A stretch of DNA of 64,000 nt from an uncultured Capnocytophaga sp. (GCF_937936315.1 NZ_CALGWU010000057.1:62001-126000), one strand, 5' to 3'; shown: positions 24,487 to 33,800, counted from the first letter of the stretch. Numbers and translations are program-made. The notes: a model not told the origin generated them from the sequence alone.

Positions 24487-27060
24487 TTAGTTAATCAAAA
24501 AACTAGCTAACTTCTTATGGTTGGTAGGTTTCTTTTCTTGTTTTTCAGCCAAAGGTAAATAGGCTTCTACTACCGCTTTTTGGAAAGCCTTTACTTTGGG
24601 GTCGCGGGTAGGGAGGTCGAGGAACTCCACAAAGCGGGCGATAGGGGCGTACTTATGAGCTAAGAGCGTCCCGATGGCTTCGGTAAGGTAGGTGAGTGTT
24701 TCTCCTCTTTGGAGTACTAAAAGGATATACTCAGTAGCCAGATCGCGCAGGGGTTTTCTTTCGGCTAAAAGACAAGTGGCGACCATCAGCCAACCACCGT
24801 GATAAATAGGCAAGTTGTGTTGCAAAAGCAGACTCATCACACGGGTAGCTTCAGTGAGGGATTCCCCGTCCACTCCTTGGGCATAAGTGAGTAGGTATTT
24901 GCACAGCCAACCATCTATATAGCGTGGGTTCACACTGAGTTGATAGTCAATATCCTCATCTTTCCCCTTGCTCATCGGCGATACATTGTAATAATTGGCT
25001 TCAAACTCGTTGTAATACACATAAGTGGCGTAAGTTTTATCCCAATTGTCCTCCAAAATAATTTTATTCCGTTCTACACCGTTAATTTTGGTAGGCTTCA
25101 CTTCGTATTTCAGATAAAACGGACGTACCAAGCCTTGTAAGTTAGTTTTTTGTGGGATTTCTAAATCCGAAAATACCCCATCAACGTCTTTTAGGCGTAA
25201 CACTTGCCCCCAGAGTACTCGCGTAGCATCAGTTACAGCTATTTGCTTGTTTACCTCAAAGTAATATTGCAAGGCAGTGGCATACTCACCTGTGAGTGAA
25301 AGGGCTAATTGCTTTTGCTCCTCAGTAACTTCCGTAGGCAGCAAGCGGTTAAGCCCCACGATAACATCTTCTAACATAGGCGTTTTGCCAGCTTTTTCAT
25401 ATTGGATAATGCGCTCCAAGTATGTCTGTGCATCTATATAAAAAGGAGTATGGGTGGGGGTACTCACAAAGGGAAGCGAGTTGCCTTGCTTGAGTTTTAG
25501 TAGCAGTCGCTTAGTTTTATCACGGAGGAAAGGCACAGGGTTATAGAGTTTTCTGCCAAAAACATCATCAGAGAGTGTGGCTTTGCCCTCCCAAACATCG
25601 ATCACCCAGCGCATACATTTTCGGTAAGTGGTGAACTCAAAAGGCTGGTCGCCCAACTGCTTTTGGTAGGGACTTATCTGCTGAGAGAAATTTTTGGGAA
25701 TTTGCGCCTGCAATTGGTTCAAGCCCTCAAAGAAAAGATCTAAAGCAAGAGGCGAACGCTCACGAATGCAATCGCCAATAAGGAAGAGCAGATCGTCCCA
25801 AGTATGAGGAGTGCGAGCCGCACAGGCAGTTTGGGAGGTGTGAGCCACACAGGCAGTTTGAGAATTTTCGGAGTTCTCTGAATTTTCTGATGGACTTAGA
25901 GTTGCAAGAAGGTCTTGGGCTTTTCCTTTTAGGTAATCCTGATAGGGTGCTACTACCTCTGCTAATCCCTCTCCTCCAAAATAAGTGGTTAGCAAGCTAG
26001 CGACTTTCTCTTGGAGTTTTACATCAGGCACAGTGAAGAGTACCGCTAATTGCTCACGATATTCTATATTTATAGGAGGTTGTTTTTTGTAATGCTTTGC
26101 TAAAATATCCAAACCTATGAGTTGTGATTTGGCTATTTTTTGGGTAGCAAAACACAGGGCAAAATTGTCGGCAAAGGCTTGGAAGTCAAAGTCTTTTTCG
26201 CTGGATATCTCTTTGATGAGTTTCATCACAAAGTTCACCACCGATGTCTTGTCACTACTAAGGAGGGCAAAAAAGGTGCTTTGATGAGATAAAAGCTCTT
26301 GCGGAGTAGGCTCTAATGTTTCAATAATACGGCAATAAAAGTCAAGCACATTCTTTTTGTAAGGATTTAGTAATGCCTCTATATGACTACCTACTATACT
26401 ACGGTCTGCGAAATATCCTTTAGCTTGCAAAATATGGTACAACTCTTTCCAAGCATCAGAAGGATAGGGTACCTCTTGGGTGATATGTTGGGGTACTACG
26501 GCAAAAATCTTCTTACTGATTTCCTTGTTTTCTAATAAGAAATTTACAAAAGGTTCATCGGTAATATGCTTATTGTTCCAAAAGAAGAATTTTTCTATAA
26601 AAAGATTTTCATTATAGGCAATAATACCCTTTTGATAAAGAGTCCAAAGAATCTTAAAAGTAAATTCATTTAGCAAATCTTCTTCAGAAAAAGATTTGAA
26701 CAAAGTAATGAGGTATTTTCCTTCTTGGGTTACTATCAAATTCAATATCTCTGAAAAGTGAATTCTACTCATATAGAGTATCATCTGATCATTAGAAGAA
26801 AATGTTTCTCCTGACAACTTTATTTCTTTCAATTCTTCACTTGTCCTACAAAGACATAAAAGTGAATACGAAAAATAATTTCTTTCTTCTAAAGCCAAGC
26901 GAGGAGCTTTATTTTGAGTATTGTGATATAGTTGTTCCCAACGGGCTGTTTGCAAGGTATGTATAAGGTCATTGCGCTCTTCCTCAGAAAGACCAAAGCA
27001 AATATTGCGTATAGCGGTAAAATCGTGTGCCTTAATGGCAGAAAGTAAGTTTTCTTCCAT
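24487..27060 (-). CDS. DUF6493-like large helical protein, paralogue B
   Basis: Function unknown. About 857 residues, starting at ATG 27060 (MEENLLSAIKAHDFTAIRNI); an upstream codon 14 residues earlier is not supported. The N-terminus is recognisably related to paralogue A (ALSEQEK there, GLSEEER here). The middle is nearly identical in pattern to the other copies (SDKTSVVNFVMKLIKEIS, FADNFALCFATQKIAKSQLI). The linker at about 395-415 carries two 27-base repeat units, coding SQTACVAHT and SQTACAART. Its C-terminus (AFQKAVVEAYLPLAEKQEKK) is shared with paralogue D 35 kb away and not with its neighbours A and C, which suggests exchange between copies. It lies 59 bases after RhuM and 25 bases before A. 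Confidence 0.8.
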   Translation of the reverse strand: MEENLLSAIKAHDFTAIRNICFGLSEEERNDLIHTLQTARWEQLYHNTQNKAPRLALEERNYFSYSLLCLCRTSEELKEIKLSGETFSSNDQMILYMSRIHFSEILNLIVTQEGKYLITLFKSFSEEDLLNEFTFKILWTLYQKGIIAYNENLFIEKFFFWNNKHITDEPFVNFLLENKEISKKIFAVVPQHITQEVPYPSDAWKELYHILQAKGYFADRSIVGSHIEALLNPYKKNVLDFYCRIIETLEPTPQELLSHQSTFFALLSSDKTSVVNFVMKLIKEISSEKDFDFQAFADNFALCFATQKIAKSQLIGLDILAKHYKKQPPINIEYREQLAVLFTVPDVKLQEKVASLLTTYFGGEGLAEVVAPYQDYLKGKAQDLLATLSPSENSENSENSQTACVAHTSQTACAARTPHTWDDLLFLIGDCIRERSPLALDLFFEGLNQLQAQIPKNFSQQISPYQKQLGDQPFEFTTYRKCMRWVIDVWEGKATLSDDVFGRKLYNPVPFLRDKTKRLLLKLKQGNSLPFVSTPTHTPFYIDAQTYLERIIQYEKAGKTPMLEDVIVGLNRLLPTEVTEEQKQLALSLTGEYATALQYYFEVNKQIAVTDATRVLWGQVLRLKDVDGVFSDLEIPQKTNLQGLVRPFYLKYEVKPTKINGVERNKIILEDNWDKTYATYVYYNEFEANYYNVSPMSKGKDEDIDYQLSVNPRYIDGWLCKYLLTYAQGVDGESLTEATRVMSLLLQHNLPIYHGGWLMVATCLLAERKPLRDLATEYILLVLQRGETLTYLTEAIGTLLAHKYAPIARFVEFLDLPTRDPKVKAFQKAVVEAYLPLAEKQEKKPTNHKKLASFLIN
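25811..25864. repeat. Two 27-base repeat units inside DUF6493-like B
   Basis: GTGCGAGCCGCACAGGCA at 25811-25828 and the variant GTGTGAGCCACACAGGCA at 25838-25855. The variant keeps stem pairing by a compensating change (C-G to T-A). The period of 27 bases keeps the reading frame. Confidence 0.85.
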
Positions 27061-27119
27061 AGTAAAAAATAAATGTGAATAGTGATTATTGCACGAGGTC
27101 AAGTTATTGAAATAATTAC

Positions 27120-28109
27120 TTAATTCGTTAGCTTCTTCTCTAAAGATTTTAGGGTTTTTAGATAATCTTGTTCTACAGCTGATAAGGTTTTGACTTGATA
27201 TTTCTTAAATTCAGTAGTTGCTTTTTCAATAGCTTCTTGATGAGTTACTTTTCCTGCATTTTGCAATACTTGTTCTCCTGTTGCCGAAAGAATATTGTCT
27301 AATTGTTTGATATAATCTGCCATATACATCGGTTTTCGCTTCATTGCTTGTATTTCGGCAAAATCAAAATACCCAGAAACTAAATTATTGAGTACTTTGA
27401 GTTCCTCTTCCGTTAGGTAATTTTTAGCAATTACTACTTCTTTTAGCGAAGGGTGATCACCTGCAAAAACGGTAAGTCCCATAAAAGGTTTATCACTATC
27501 GGCACGTTCGTAGATTACCTCAGCAGCTGTATGTCCGTGAGCAGCATAATGCAGTTTGTTCTGTACAATTTTAAAAAATCTAATAGATTCAGGAGTACGA
27601 GGGTCATAGTCTACACTGGTAGCATACAAATCAAGCACTTGCCTATACAACACTTTTTCGGAGGAACGAATGTCGCGAATACGATTTAGAAGTTCATACC
27701 AATAGTTGCCCCCTGCATTCTGTTTCAAACGATTATCATCTATAACAAAGCCTTTGATGATATACTCTTTGAGTCGTTGAGTAGCCCATATCCTAAATTT
27801 TGTAGCAATATGGCTCTTAATACGATAACCTAAAGAGATAATCAAATCAAGATTATAGAAAGCTGTATTATAATTTTTGCCATCAGTAGCAGTTGTTCGG
27901 AATTTCCGAACAACTGCTATTTCTTCTAATTCACCTTCTTCAAAGATGTGTTTGATATGCTCACTTACATTGGCTTTACTTGATTGGTAGAGGGTTACCA
28001 ACTGTGCTTGTGTGAGCCAAACATTTTCATTTTCAAGGCGTACTTCTATTTGGGTACTGCCATTTTCATCTTGGTAGAGAAGCAATTCTCCTTGTGTTAT
28101 TTCTTCCAT
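27120..28109 (-). CDS. RhuM family protein
   Basis: 329 residues, related to the Salmonella pathogenicity-island protein RhuM, whose molecular role is not established. Family features are the opening strands, VWLTQAQLVTLYQSSKANVS with a helix-turn-helix look, EEIAVVRKFRTTATDGKNY, and YNLDLIISLGYRIKS then FRIWATQRLKEYIIKGF. A Fic/DOC-associated-like segment follows (NKLHYAAHGHTAAEVIYERA), then a helical C-terminus (about 250-329). It has no promoter of its own and sits between DUF6493-like C and B with gaps of 33 and 59 bases, so it should be co-transcribed. RhuM genes are common in mobile or defence contexts. Its place inside a paralogue array suggests insertion or recruitment. Confidence 0.85.
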   Translation of the reverse strand: MEEITQGELLLYQDENGSTQIEVRLENENVWLTQAQLVTLYQSSKANVSEHIKHIFEEGELEEIAVVRKFRTTATDGKNYNTAFYNLDLIISLGYRIKSHIATKFRIWATQRLKEYIIKGFVIDDNRLKQNAGGNYWYELLNRIRDIRSSEKVLYRQVLDLYATSVDYDPRTPESIRFFKIVQNKLHYAAHGHTAAEVIYERADSDKPFMGLTVFAGDHPSLKEVVIAKNYLTEEELKVLNNLVSGYFDFAEIQAMKRKPMYMADYIKQLDNILSATGEQVLQNAGKVTHQEAIEKATTEFKKYQVKTLSAVEQDYLKTLKSLEKKLTN

Positions 28110-28142
28110 AGTAAAAAATTAAAAGTGAAAAGTGAATAGTGA

Positions 28143-30920
28143 TTAATCATTAAAAGCTGCTAACTTTTTGTGATTGCGCGGGAGTTTGTCCTGCTTCTTC
28201 ACTTCTTCTAAATAGAGTTCCACTACTTCCTTGCCAAAGGCTTTTACCGCTGGCGGATTAGGGCGGTCGAGGAATTCTATAAAGCGCGGTATAGGCAGAT
28301 AATCCCAAGCGAGTACATTGGCAAGGTAAGTTTTCAAGTGAGTTAGGTCTTCACCACGAGCAATCGCCTGACAAATATATTCATACGCTAAATCACGTGA
28401 GGGGCGTTTTTCAAAAAGCAAACACGCGCCTATATACAGCCAACCGCTGTGGCGTACACGCAGGTCATAGCGCAAAACAGCTTCCAAAGGCAAAGTCATA
28501 TCGCGCACTTGGTCTGCCTCATTCATCGTTGCCCAGAGCGCTATGTAAGCACACAATATCGCATCGGGATAATGTGGGTTGAGGCTTAGTTTATACTCTG
28601 CCTCTTGAGCCGAAGTGTGTTCCCCTTCATTGGCATTGTAATAGTTGTAAAGGGCAGGACGGCTTTTCTTATTCTTGTATTTGTAATAATGATTGCAGTG
28701 ATAGGTGAACTCTTCGCTTACTTCGCCATTGGCATAAGTTCTTTTCTCCCAACCATAACGGATATAGAAAGGCTTCACCACGCTAAGGATATTCTTTGCC
28801 TGAGTATTTTCAAATACTTTGAACTCCTCATCGGGGTGTTTTAGGCGGGTGATTTGCGTCCATAGCGGTAGAAGTGCTTCGTTTAATTGTATCTTATCAG
28901 TAAGACCTAAGTAATACTGAATAGCAGGAGCATAGTCGCCTTTGAGCTGTTGGGCTTTTTCTTTGGCTGCTGCCGAAACCTCCCAAAAGAGCAGGCGGTT
29001 GCAGGCGACAATCAGGTCATCGAAATCGGGGGCTTTGCCTTGACCTTCGTATTGCAAGAGTTTATCCACCAACACTTCCGCCTCTATATAGAAAGGTTCG
29101 TGTGTAGGGGTAGAAAGGAAAGGCAAGGTGTCTTTCTCTTTGAGCTTTTGGAGTGTACGTGCTATTTTATTAAACAGATAAGGGAAAGTCTGCTGTGCTT
29201 GATTAGCACCTTTGTGTATCGCTCTTATTCTACCAAGTTTGTCGGCTTGTGTATATTTATCTTCTTTGTAGAGTTTTTGAATTTCTTTCCATTCCTTGTC
29301 GGTATCATATACAAGGGGTGTGGGGCTTTGGTTACTCCAAGAGTCTAAAAAGTGGTACAATAGTGGCATCGTTCCCACAAACCACTCCCGAGCGAGAAGC
29401 TGCTTGAGGTAGGGCTTTATCTGCTCAGCATAATCCGCGGGGATTTGGTCTTGCAAGCGTACCAGCGCATCAAAGAAAACATCAATAGTAGCGGCTGATT
29501 TCTCGCGGATACAATCACCAAGGAGGAAGAGGAGATTTTCAGGTGTCAGGGGACAGGGAATAGGTGTCAGGGTGCGAGCCGCACAGGCAGTGCGAGCCGC
29601 ACAGGCAGTTTGGGAGTTCTCTGACGAGGCTGAGCTGTCGGACAAGTCGGACGGGGCGGATGATTCCGATGGACTTAGAGTTGCAAGGAGGTCTTGAGCT
29701 TTGCCTTTTAGGTAATCGCGGTAAGGTGCAATGACTTCGGGGAGACCTTCTTGGTTGAAATAGGTGCTGAGTAGTTCAGCTACAGCTTCTTGTAGTTTTA
29801 CATCGGGCTGGGTGAAGAGGACTGCTAATTGTTCACGGTAGCTGGTATCGGTAGGAGGGTGTTTTTTGAACTCCTTTGCCAAGATTTCCACTCCTTGAAG
29901 GAGTGCTTTAGGTTGTTTTTCTACGGTAAAGGCGAGCGGGAATTGTTGCATAAAGCTCTCAAAATCAAACTGTGGCGCATTGGCAATAGAGACGATGTAT
30001 TCCATAACGGTCTTTACCACACTACCTACTCCAGTGCCTAAAACGGCAAAGAACGTTTGTTGATGAGCCAAAAGTTCCTCTTGGGTAGGGGCAAGCCATT
30101 TGAGCAAACGACAATGCCAATCAAGGTGGGGTTTCTTCCATTGGTTGAGTAGTGACTCCAAGAGCTGCCCTACAAAACTACGAGGAATTTGGTAGCCATA
30201 ATGCACCAATAATTCAAATACTTCGTCCCAGTAGGTAGTTACCTTAGCCGACCCGCAGCTATTGGTCTTGCGCAAAGTATCATCGCTTTCCCATTTGGAA
30301 AGGTCAAGCACTTTGGTTTCAATACGATAAAGCTGCAAAAGTATTTTTTCAATGGCTTCGGGGTTTTGCAAGAGGAAGTTTACATCGGCGGTTACATAGC
30401 GGTTGAACATAGAGACCTCAAGAAGGTTTTTTACAAAACGCTCTTCTTCAAAGGGAATCCATCCTTTTTTATAGAAATACCATTGGAATCCAAAAGAAAG
30501 TCCGTTAATTTCTTTGTTGTAGCGTTCTTTGAGCACTTCTTTGATATAGTAATCTGGCGGAAACTGTGTAAAGTACTTGATTACAGGTTCAAAATAGTAA
30601 GAACCCAAGATAACATAAGGAGTTACTTGATAAATTTCACCATAATAATTTTCTTTATTAATCATCACTTTGGCAATATCGCTTTCTTCACGTACCATAG
30701 TGATAAGGGCGTAATTAAGAGCTTCGGATACTAGGGGTTTATGGCGGTAAATATCTTTCTTATCAATATTTTTTCTTGGGAAATCTTTTTCCGAATAGGG
30801 ATCTAATGCTTTGATAGCAGTGATGGTGCTATAACGCTCACTATCGGTGAGCTGGCTTGTAATGTTTAGGATTGCTGAGAAATTACCTTCAGCAATGGCG
30901 GTGATGAGTGCTTGATTCAT
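28143..30920 (-). CDS. DUF6493-like large helical protein, paralogue C
   Basis: Function unknown. The longest copy (925 residues), helical, without export signal. The N-terminal 300 residues differ strongly from the other copies. The conserved middle (YREQLAVLFTQPDVKLQEAV, TYFNQEGLPEVIAPYRDYLK) leads to a serine-rich linker at about 420-450 with two exact tandem 18-base repeats coding TACAARTACAART. The C-terminal half starts with LTPENLLFLLGDCIREKSA and closely follows paralogue A (VLRYDLRVRHSGWLYIGACL), ending LPRNHKKLAAF. It is the first of the run C, RhuM, B, A and lies 77 bases after the M3 peptidase gene. A weak -7-like TATGTTTG is at 30970-30977 on the minus strand. Confidence 0.8.
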   Translation of the reverse strand: MNQALITAIAEGNFSAILNITSQLTDSERYSTITAIKALDPYSEKDFPRKNIDKKDIYRHKPLVSEALNYALITMVREESDIAKVMINKENYYGEIYQVTPYVILGSYYFEPVIKYFTQFPPDYYIKEVLKERYNKEINGLSFGFQWYFYKKGWIPFEEERFVKNLLEVSMFNRYVTADVNFLLQNPEAIEKILLQLYRIETKVLDLSKWESDDTLRKTNSCGSAKVTTYWDEVFELLVHYGYQIPRSFVGQLLESLLNQWKKPHLDWHCRLLKWLAPTQEELLAHQQTFFAVLGTGVGSVVKTVMEYIVSIANAPQFDFESFMQQFPLAFTVEKQPKALLQGVEILAKEFKKHPPTDTSYREQLAVLFTQPDVKLQEAVAELLSTYFNQEGLPEVIAPYRDYLKGKAQDLLATLSPSESSAPSDLSDSSASSENSQTACAARTACAARTLTPIPCPLTPENLLFLLGDCIREKSAATIDVFFDALVRLQDQIPADYAEQIKPYLKQLLAREWFVGTMPLLYHFLDSWSNQSPTPLVYDTDKEWKEIQKLYKEDKYTQADKLGRIRAIHKGANQAQQTFPYLFNKIARTLQKLKEKDTLPFLSTPTHEPFYIEAEVLVDKLLQYEGQGKAPDFDDLIVACNRLLFWEVSAAAKEKAQQLKGDYAPAIQYYLGLTDKIQLNEALLPLWTQITRLKHPDEEFKVFENTQAKNILSVVKPFYIRYGWEKRTYANGEVSEEFTYHCNHYYKYKNKKSRPALYNYYNANEGEHTSAQEAEYKLSLNPHYPDAILCAYIALWATMNEADQVRDMTLPLEAVLRYDLRVRHSGWLYIGACLLFEKRPSRDLAYEYICQAIARGEDLTHLKTYLANVLAWDYLPIPRFIEFLDRPNPPAVKAFGKEVVELYLEEVKKQDKLPRNHKKLAAFND
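29572..29607. repeat. Perfect tandem pair of the 18-base repeat inside DUF6493-like C
   Basis: GTGCGAGCCGCACAGGCA repeated twice without spacer (29572-29589, 29590-29607). The 18-base period adds six residues per copy without shifting frame. Confidence 0.9.
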
Positions 30921-30997
30921 TTTTGTTTTTGATTTTTTATTATTGAATTTGATTATTTATTTGATATGGCAAACATAGTAAGCAGGGGCACTGCATC

Positions 30998-32956
30998 TTA
31001 TCCTCGGAAACGTTTATAGAGAATACTTTCCTTTTCGCTACTACCTCTCTCGAGGATTTCTTTGCGGAAACGCGTAGCTACTGCTTTGTTGAAAAAGCCT
31101 GCTTCTTTAAATATTTCCAAAGCATCTTCCTCTAAGGCTTCCGACCATTTGTAGCTGTAATAGCCTGCGGCATAACCTCCACTGAAAATATGTGAGAAAG
31201 CAGGAGAAATACACATCACATCAATAGGTGGATAGAGTTGCGTTGCTTTGGTAACTGTCTGTTCAAAAGTGCGAACATCTTCAAGGCGTTCCAAATGAGG
31301 ATAGGTATGCCACTCCATATCTAAAAATCCAAAATTTAACTGACGTACATTCAAAATGCCTTTCATAAAATCTTCAACAGCTTTTACTTTCTTCACCCAT
31401 TCTATAGGCAGAGGCTCACCCGTTTGGTAATGAGTGGCAAAAAGGCGCAAAGTTTCTTCTTCATAACACCAATTTTCCATCAGCTGACTGGGGAGTTCCA
31501 CAAAATCGCGGGCTACATTGGTACCACTGAGCGAGGGATAGGTTACCTTAGAAAGCATTCCGTGAAGGGCGTGCCCAAACTCGTGAAAGAGAGTTGTTAG
31601 CTCATTGAATGTGAGCAAAGAAGGAGCGGTATCTGTTGGGCGGGTGAAGTTGCACACTATAGAGATGTGCGGACGAGAATCGTTACCCTGTTCGTCTCTA
31701 TACTGCTCCTTGTACGAGGTCATCCACGCCCCATTGCGTTTACCTGCACGAGGGAAAAAATCAGTGTAGAAAAGGGCAAGATAGTTACCGTTTTCATCGG
31801 TTACCTTGTAGGTTTGTACTTCGGGGTGGTATTTTTCTACCTCATCGGTAAGAGTGAAGTGCAAGCCGTAAAGTTTGTGTGCCACCGCAAACATTCCTTG
31901 CACTGCCTTGTCTAATGCCAAATAAGGTTTGAGGAGCGAATCGTCTATTTGGTAGCGTTCTTGTTTGAGTTTTTCGGCATAATAAGCAAAATCCCACTGC
32001 TGAAAATCGGTGAGACCAGAGAAGGTTTTGAGTTCTTCTAATTCCTTAAGTGCTTGAGGTTTATCTTTTGCTAACTGTTCGTTGAGGAAAGCTATCACCT
32101 TTTCGGGGGTTTCTGCCATACGTTCTTCTAAAGCAAAAGTAGCATAATTAGGGTAACCTAACAAAGAGGCGCGTGCTTGTCGTAATTCGGCAATATGCAA
32201 CACATTGTCTTCATTGTTATAGGCACTCTCTCCTGCACAACGACTGTGATAATCAGTAAAGAGTTTCTGACGCAAGTCGCGGTTATCAGCATATTTCATT
32301 ACCGCAGTATATACAGGTAAATCGAGGGTAATGACCCAGCCTTGGGTATGGCGTTTTTTGGCTTCTTGCGCGAGCATTTCAAGGACAAAATCAGGTAGCC
32401 CACTGAGCGTATCTTTATCGGTAATCACCCATTGGTAATGTTGGGTTTCAGAAAGTACATTCTCGGAGAATTTTAGTTTGAGTGTGGCTAAGTCTTTGTC
32501 TATTTTTCTCAAACGCTCTTTGTCATCAAGTGACAAATTCGCGCCATTACGAGTAAAACTTTTGTAAGTTTTCTCTAAGAGCGTTTGTTGTTCAGCTGTT
32601 AGTGAAAGCTGCTCACGCTGGTTATAGATTGCTTTTACACGCTTGAAGAGGGCTTCATTCAGGCGTATATCATTGCCGTAGTCAGTAAGCAGGGGCGAGA
32701 TGCGTTGGGCTTCGGCTTGCAGGGCATCATTAGTCTCGGCACTGTTGAGGTTGAAGAACATAGCCGTAAGTCGGTCGAGTTCTAAGCCTGTGTAAGCCAA
32801 GGCTTCTACTGTATTTTTAAAAGTAGCAGGTTCAGGATTTTGTGTAATACTATTGATTTGAGCAAGGCTTTCGGCGATAGCTTTCTTAATAGCTGGTAGA
32901 TAATCGGTAGGAGTAAATTGAGAAAAGGGAGCTGATTCATAGGGGGTATTGAACAT
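30998..32956 (-). CDS. M3 family metallopeptidase (oligopeptidase A / Dcp type)
   Basis: Zinc peptidase of the thimet-oligopeptidase family (652 residues) that cleaves short peptides, probably in the cytoplasm because no signal peptide is present. The zinc site is LTTLFHEFGHALHGML (HEFGH near residue 458), with the family's downstream region DFVELPSQLMENWCYEEETL supplying the third ligand. The C-terminal segment AAGYYSYKWSEALEEDALE, which lines the substrate channel, is also present. Length is near that of E. coli PrlC and Dcp. A well-formed promoter lies at 32983-33012. The gene precedes the DUF6493-like run, with no obvious terminator between. Confidence 0.93.
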   Translation of the reverse strand: MFNTPYESAPFSQFTPTDYLPAIKKAIAESLAQINSITQNPEPATFKNTVEALAYTGLELDRLTAMFFNLNSAETNDALQAEAQRISPLLTDYGNDIRLNEALFKRVKAIYNQREQLSLTAEQQTLLEKTYKSFTRNGANLSLDDKERLRKIDKDLATLKLKFSENVLSETQHYQWVITDKDTLSGLPDFVLEMLAQEAKKRHTQGWVITLDLPVYTAVMKYADNRDLRQKLFTDYHSRCAGESAYNNEDNVLHIAELRQARASLLGYPNYATFALEERMAETPEKVIAFLNEQLAKDKPQALKELEELKTFSGLTDFQQWDFAYYAEKLKQERYQIDDSLLKPYLALDKAVQGMFAVAHKLYGLHFTLTDEVEKYHPEVQTYKVTDENGNYLALFYTDFFPRAGKRNGAWMTSYKEQYRDEQGNDSRPHISIVCNFTRPTDTAPSLLTFNELTTLFHEFGHALHGMLSKVTYPSLSGTNVARDFVELPSQLMENWCYEEETLRLFATHYQTGEPLPIEWVKKVKAVEDFMKGILNVRQLNFGFLDMEWHTYPHLERLEDVRTFEQTVTKATQLYPPIDVMCISPAFSHIFSGGYAAGYYSYKWSEALEEDALEIFKEAGFFNKAVATRFRKEILERGSSEKESILYKRFRG

Positions 32957-32982
32957 AAGGTTATTTTTTTAGTATGAAAGTG

Positions 32983-33012
32983 CAAATATAGTTTTTTATA
33001 AAGATAAAACAA
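32983..33012 (-). promoter_or_regulatory. Promoter of the M3 peptidase
   Basis: Minus-strand TTG (33012-33010), 19 bases, TATATTTG (32990-32983), about 27 bases before the ATG. Its -33 end abuts the terminator of the preceding operon. Confidence 0.7.
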
Positions 33013-33042
33013 AAAAGCTGTTTGAGGAATCAAACAGCTTTT
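33013..33042 (-). terminator. Terminator of the DUF4197 operon
   Basis: 13-base perfect arms AAAAGCTGTTTGA and TCAAACAGCTTTT with a 4-base loop and a T-run on the minus strand, just after the DUF4197 stop. Confidence 0.85.
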
Positions 33043-33071
33043 GTATTTTCTGGATGCCAGATAGCAAACAT

Positions 33072-33782
33072 TTACTTATCTTGCATCGCAAATACTGATT
33101 TCAACAAAGGAGTAGTGCGTGCTGCTACATTGGTGCGTATTTCTTTTTCTTTATCGGCAACTTTCACGAACAGTCCATTGATAGCTTGTTGTGTAACGTA
33201 TTTAGTAAGATTTGCCTCAATAGGTTTCACCAATGGGATTTGGTTATATTTATTGATAATATTTTCCCAAACTTTATCTGCTCCTACTTGGCTAAGAGAA
33301 GATTGGATTTTAGGAGAAAAAGCGTTTTCCAATGAGTTATAAGTAGTATTTTTTAAATAGGTAGTGGCGGCAGTATTATCACCTTTGAGGATGTTCATCG
33401 CATCAGTAAAGGTCATATTTTGTATAGCCGAAAGAAAAATAGGCTTTGCCTGACTCACCGCATTTTCGGCAGCTTCGTTCAGCACTTTAAGTCCTTGGTC
33501 TGCCAAAGACCCCAAGCCGATAGAACGCAAGGTTTTATCTACTTTTTGGAGTTCTTCGGGCAAAAGGATACGCACCGCTTGGTCTTTAAAATAACCACCG
33601 TCCTTGCTCAATAGGTCTACCCCATTGCTCACGCCCAATTCAAGCGCTTGCTTGAGACCGCTGGCCACGTTAAAACCACTTCCACCTTGTGAAGTGTTAT
33701 TCAAAACTTGTTGCAATTCGTTGCAACTGTTCAACGATAGAGAGCCCATAGCTAAGAGCCCTAAAAACATTACTTTTTTCAT
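33072..33782 (-). CDS. DUF4197 family lipoprotein
   Basis: Function unknown. 236 residues with a lipoprotein signal (MKKVMFLGLLAMGSLSLNSC, Cys20). The mature part is helical and shows the DUF4197 pattern, with LKQALELGVSNGVDLLSKDG near the start and PLVKPIEANLTKYVTQQAIN toward the end. It is probably attached to the periplasmic face of a membrane. It is the last gene of a four-gene run from 35997 and is followed by a clear terminator. The membrane-protein gene before it ends 18 bases upstream. Confidence 0.82.
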   Translation of the reverse strand: MKKVMFLGLLAMGSLSLNSCNELQQVLNNTSQGGSGFNVASGLKQALELGVSNGVDLLSKDGGYFKDQAVRILLPEELQKVDKTLRSIGLGSLADQGLKVLNEAAENAVSQAKPIFLSAIQNMTFTDAMNILKGDNTAATTYLKNTTYNSLENAFSPKIQSSLSQVGADKVWENIINKYNQIPLVKPIEANLTKYVTQQAINGLFVKVADKEKEIRTNVAARTTPLLKSVFAMQDK

Positions 33783-33800
33783 AGATTCTTATTAATTTAC

